The position numbers were made by a program, and so were the translations under genes. Below the pieces are notes generated by a model. That model was given only the letters and a program-made list of their open reading frames with translations, ran no database searches and was not told where the DNA came from. A stretch of DNA of 6,309 nt from Thiotrichaceae bacterium. Its GTDB lineage: Bacteria; Pseudomonadota; Gammaproteobacteria; Thiotrichales; Thiotrichaceae. Where the stretch lies: NCBI GenBank assembly GCA_026992705.1, contig JALWYT010000150.1:1-6309 (forward strand), in the 5' to 3' direction. This document shows positions 5,562 through 6,309 of the stretch, in pieces; within the stretch, counting starts at the first letter, position 1, and every line of letters starts with the position of its first letter.

Positions 5562-6309
5562 TTATGGAACTAATACCTCTAATCCTCCCATATATTTTTG
5601 TAATACTGTAGGTACTTGAATTGAACCATTTTCTTGTTGATAATTTTCAAGAATGGCAACCAGCGTACGTCCAACGGCTAAACCTGAGCCATTGATGGTA
5701 TGCACAAATTCTGTCTTTTTAGTTTCGAGGTTGCGGTATCGTGCTTTCATACGGCGAGCTTGAAAATCCCCGAAGTTTGAGCAGGAGGAAATTTCACGGT
5801 AGGTATTCTGTGCAGGGAGCCAAACTTCTAGGTCGTATGTTTTGCGTGAGGAGAATCCTGTGTCGCCACCGCAAAGGATGATTTTACGATACGGTAATTC
5901 AAGTTTTTGCAAAATCGCTTCTGCATTTTGTGTTAAAGATTCCAATGCTTGTTCGGACTCTTCAGGCTTGACGATTTGCACCATTTCCACTTTTTCAAAT
6001 TGATGCTGGCGAATCAAGCCGCGTGTATCCTTGCCATAAGAACCGGCTTCTGAGCGGAAGCATGGAGTATGGCAGGCATATTTTAGTGGTAATGTTTTTG
6101 CATCTAAAATTTCATTGCGAACCAGATTTGTTACAGGGACTTCAGCGGTGGGAATAAGGTAGTATTCTTGCTCATTAGTAAGTTTAAACAAGTCTTCTTC
6201 AAACTTTGGAAGTTGCCCTGTGCCTCGTAAACTGTTTTGATTCACCATATAGGGAACATAGACTTCGCTATAGCCATGCTCTTGGGTGTGTGTGTCTAAC
6301 ATGAATTGG
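5562..6309 (-). CDS. serS: Seryl-tRNA synthetase, C-terminal part (5' end beyond the window)
   Basis: This class II synthetase charges tRNA-Ser (and tRNA-Sec) with serine in the cytoplasm. About 248 codons are present, covering most of the catalytic domain; the frame is open to the right edge (Gln-Phe precede the first Met), so the ATG at 6302 is internal and the N-terminal coiled-coil arm is missing from the window. Visible signatures are the motif 1 region (MLDTHTQEHGY, then VPYMVN), TAEVPVTNL (serine pocket), motif 2 (CFRSEAGSYGKDTRG followed by IRQHQFEKVEM), EISSCSNFGDFQARRM, and motif 3 (NGSGLAVGRTLVAILENYQ) with its arginine. The C-terminus QKYMGGLEVLVP and TAA stop are ordinary. A full SerRS is about 425 residues, so about 40% lies outside. 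No sign of decay. Nothing links its role to the DsrC-like gene downstream. Confidence 0.97.
   Translation of the reverse strand, partial: QFMLDTHTQEHGYSEVYVPYMVNQNSLRGTGQLPKFEEDLFKLTNEQEYYLIPTAEVPVTNLVRNEILDAKTLPLKYACHTPCFRSEAGSYGKDTRGLIRQHQFEKVEMVQIVKPEESEQALESLTQNAEAILQKLELPYRKIILCGGDTGFSSRKTYDLEVWLPAQNTYREISSCSNFGDFQARRMKARYRNLETKKTEFVHTINGSGLAVGRTLVAILENYQQENGSIQVPTVLQKYMGGLEVLVP

Noticed and set aside
1..6309. CRISPR array, tRNA, insertion sequence or phage genes
   Set aside because: No regularly spaced repeats, no cloverleaf-like segments, no transposase or phage protein motifs were seen on either strand.

Overview
The window is AT-rich chromosomal DNA from a Gram-negative bacterium, most likely a gammaproteobacterium. 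Support comes from an outer-membrane porin with a terminal aromatic residue, three Sec-type signal peptides, a proteobacterial-looking seryl-tRNA synthetase and a TusE/DsrC-family sulfur-relay protein. The low GC content plus a DsrC homologue would fit sulfur oxidisers of the Beggiatoa/Thiotrichales kind. That placement is inference and nothing here proves it.

Layout. Positions 1-160 are an AT-rich upstream region with repeats. Three plus-strand genes for exported proteins follow, each separated from the next by about 220-235 bp of AT-rich non-coding DNA: an Opr/OprD-like porin (161-1240, GTG start), a large CotA/laccase-type multicopper oxidase with all copper ligands (1476-3836), and a periplasmic protein with a calcium-loop-like DxNxDG motif and no known function (4059-4835). 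A perfect 12-bp inverted repeat (4862-4892) then sits between convergent transcription units and probably terminates both. On the minus strand, reading leftward, are serS (6309-5562, its 5' end beyond the window) and, after a 261-bp gap, a DsrC/TusE-like gene (5300-4983).

How the genes may work together. The porin and the oxidase share two exact upstream motifs (a 14-mer and an 11-mer). All three plus-strand genes share a 12-mer, TTTATTAAAAAA, 54-89 bp before their start codons. This suggests a co-regulated envelope set in which the porin lets a small substrate or metal ion into the periplasm and the oxidase acts on it there. The oxidase substrate (phenolics, Mn(II), Cu(I), bilirubin-like compounds) cannot be read from sequence. 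The DsrC-like protein keeps the upstream C-terminal cysteine, has Asn where the essential penultimate cysteine should be, and carries an 8-residue extension, so it is unlikely to be a working TusE or canonical DsrC.

I found no CRISPR array, tRNA, rRNA, insertion sequence or phage gene. The core genes are recognisable families. The less ordinary points are the enlarged disulfide-rich oxidase, the shared upstream motifs and the altered DsrC tail.
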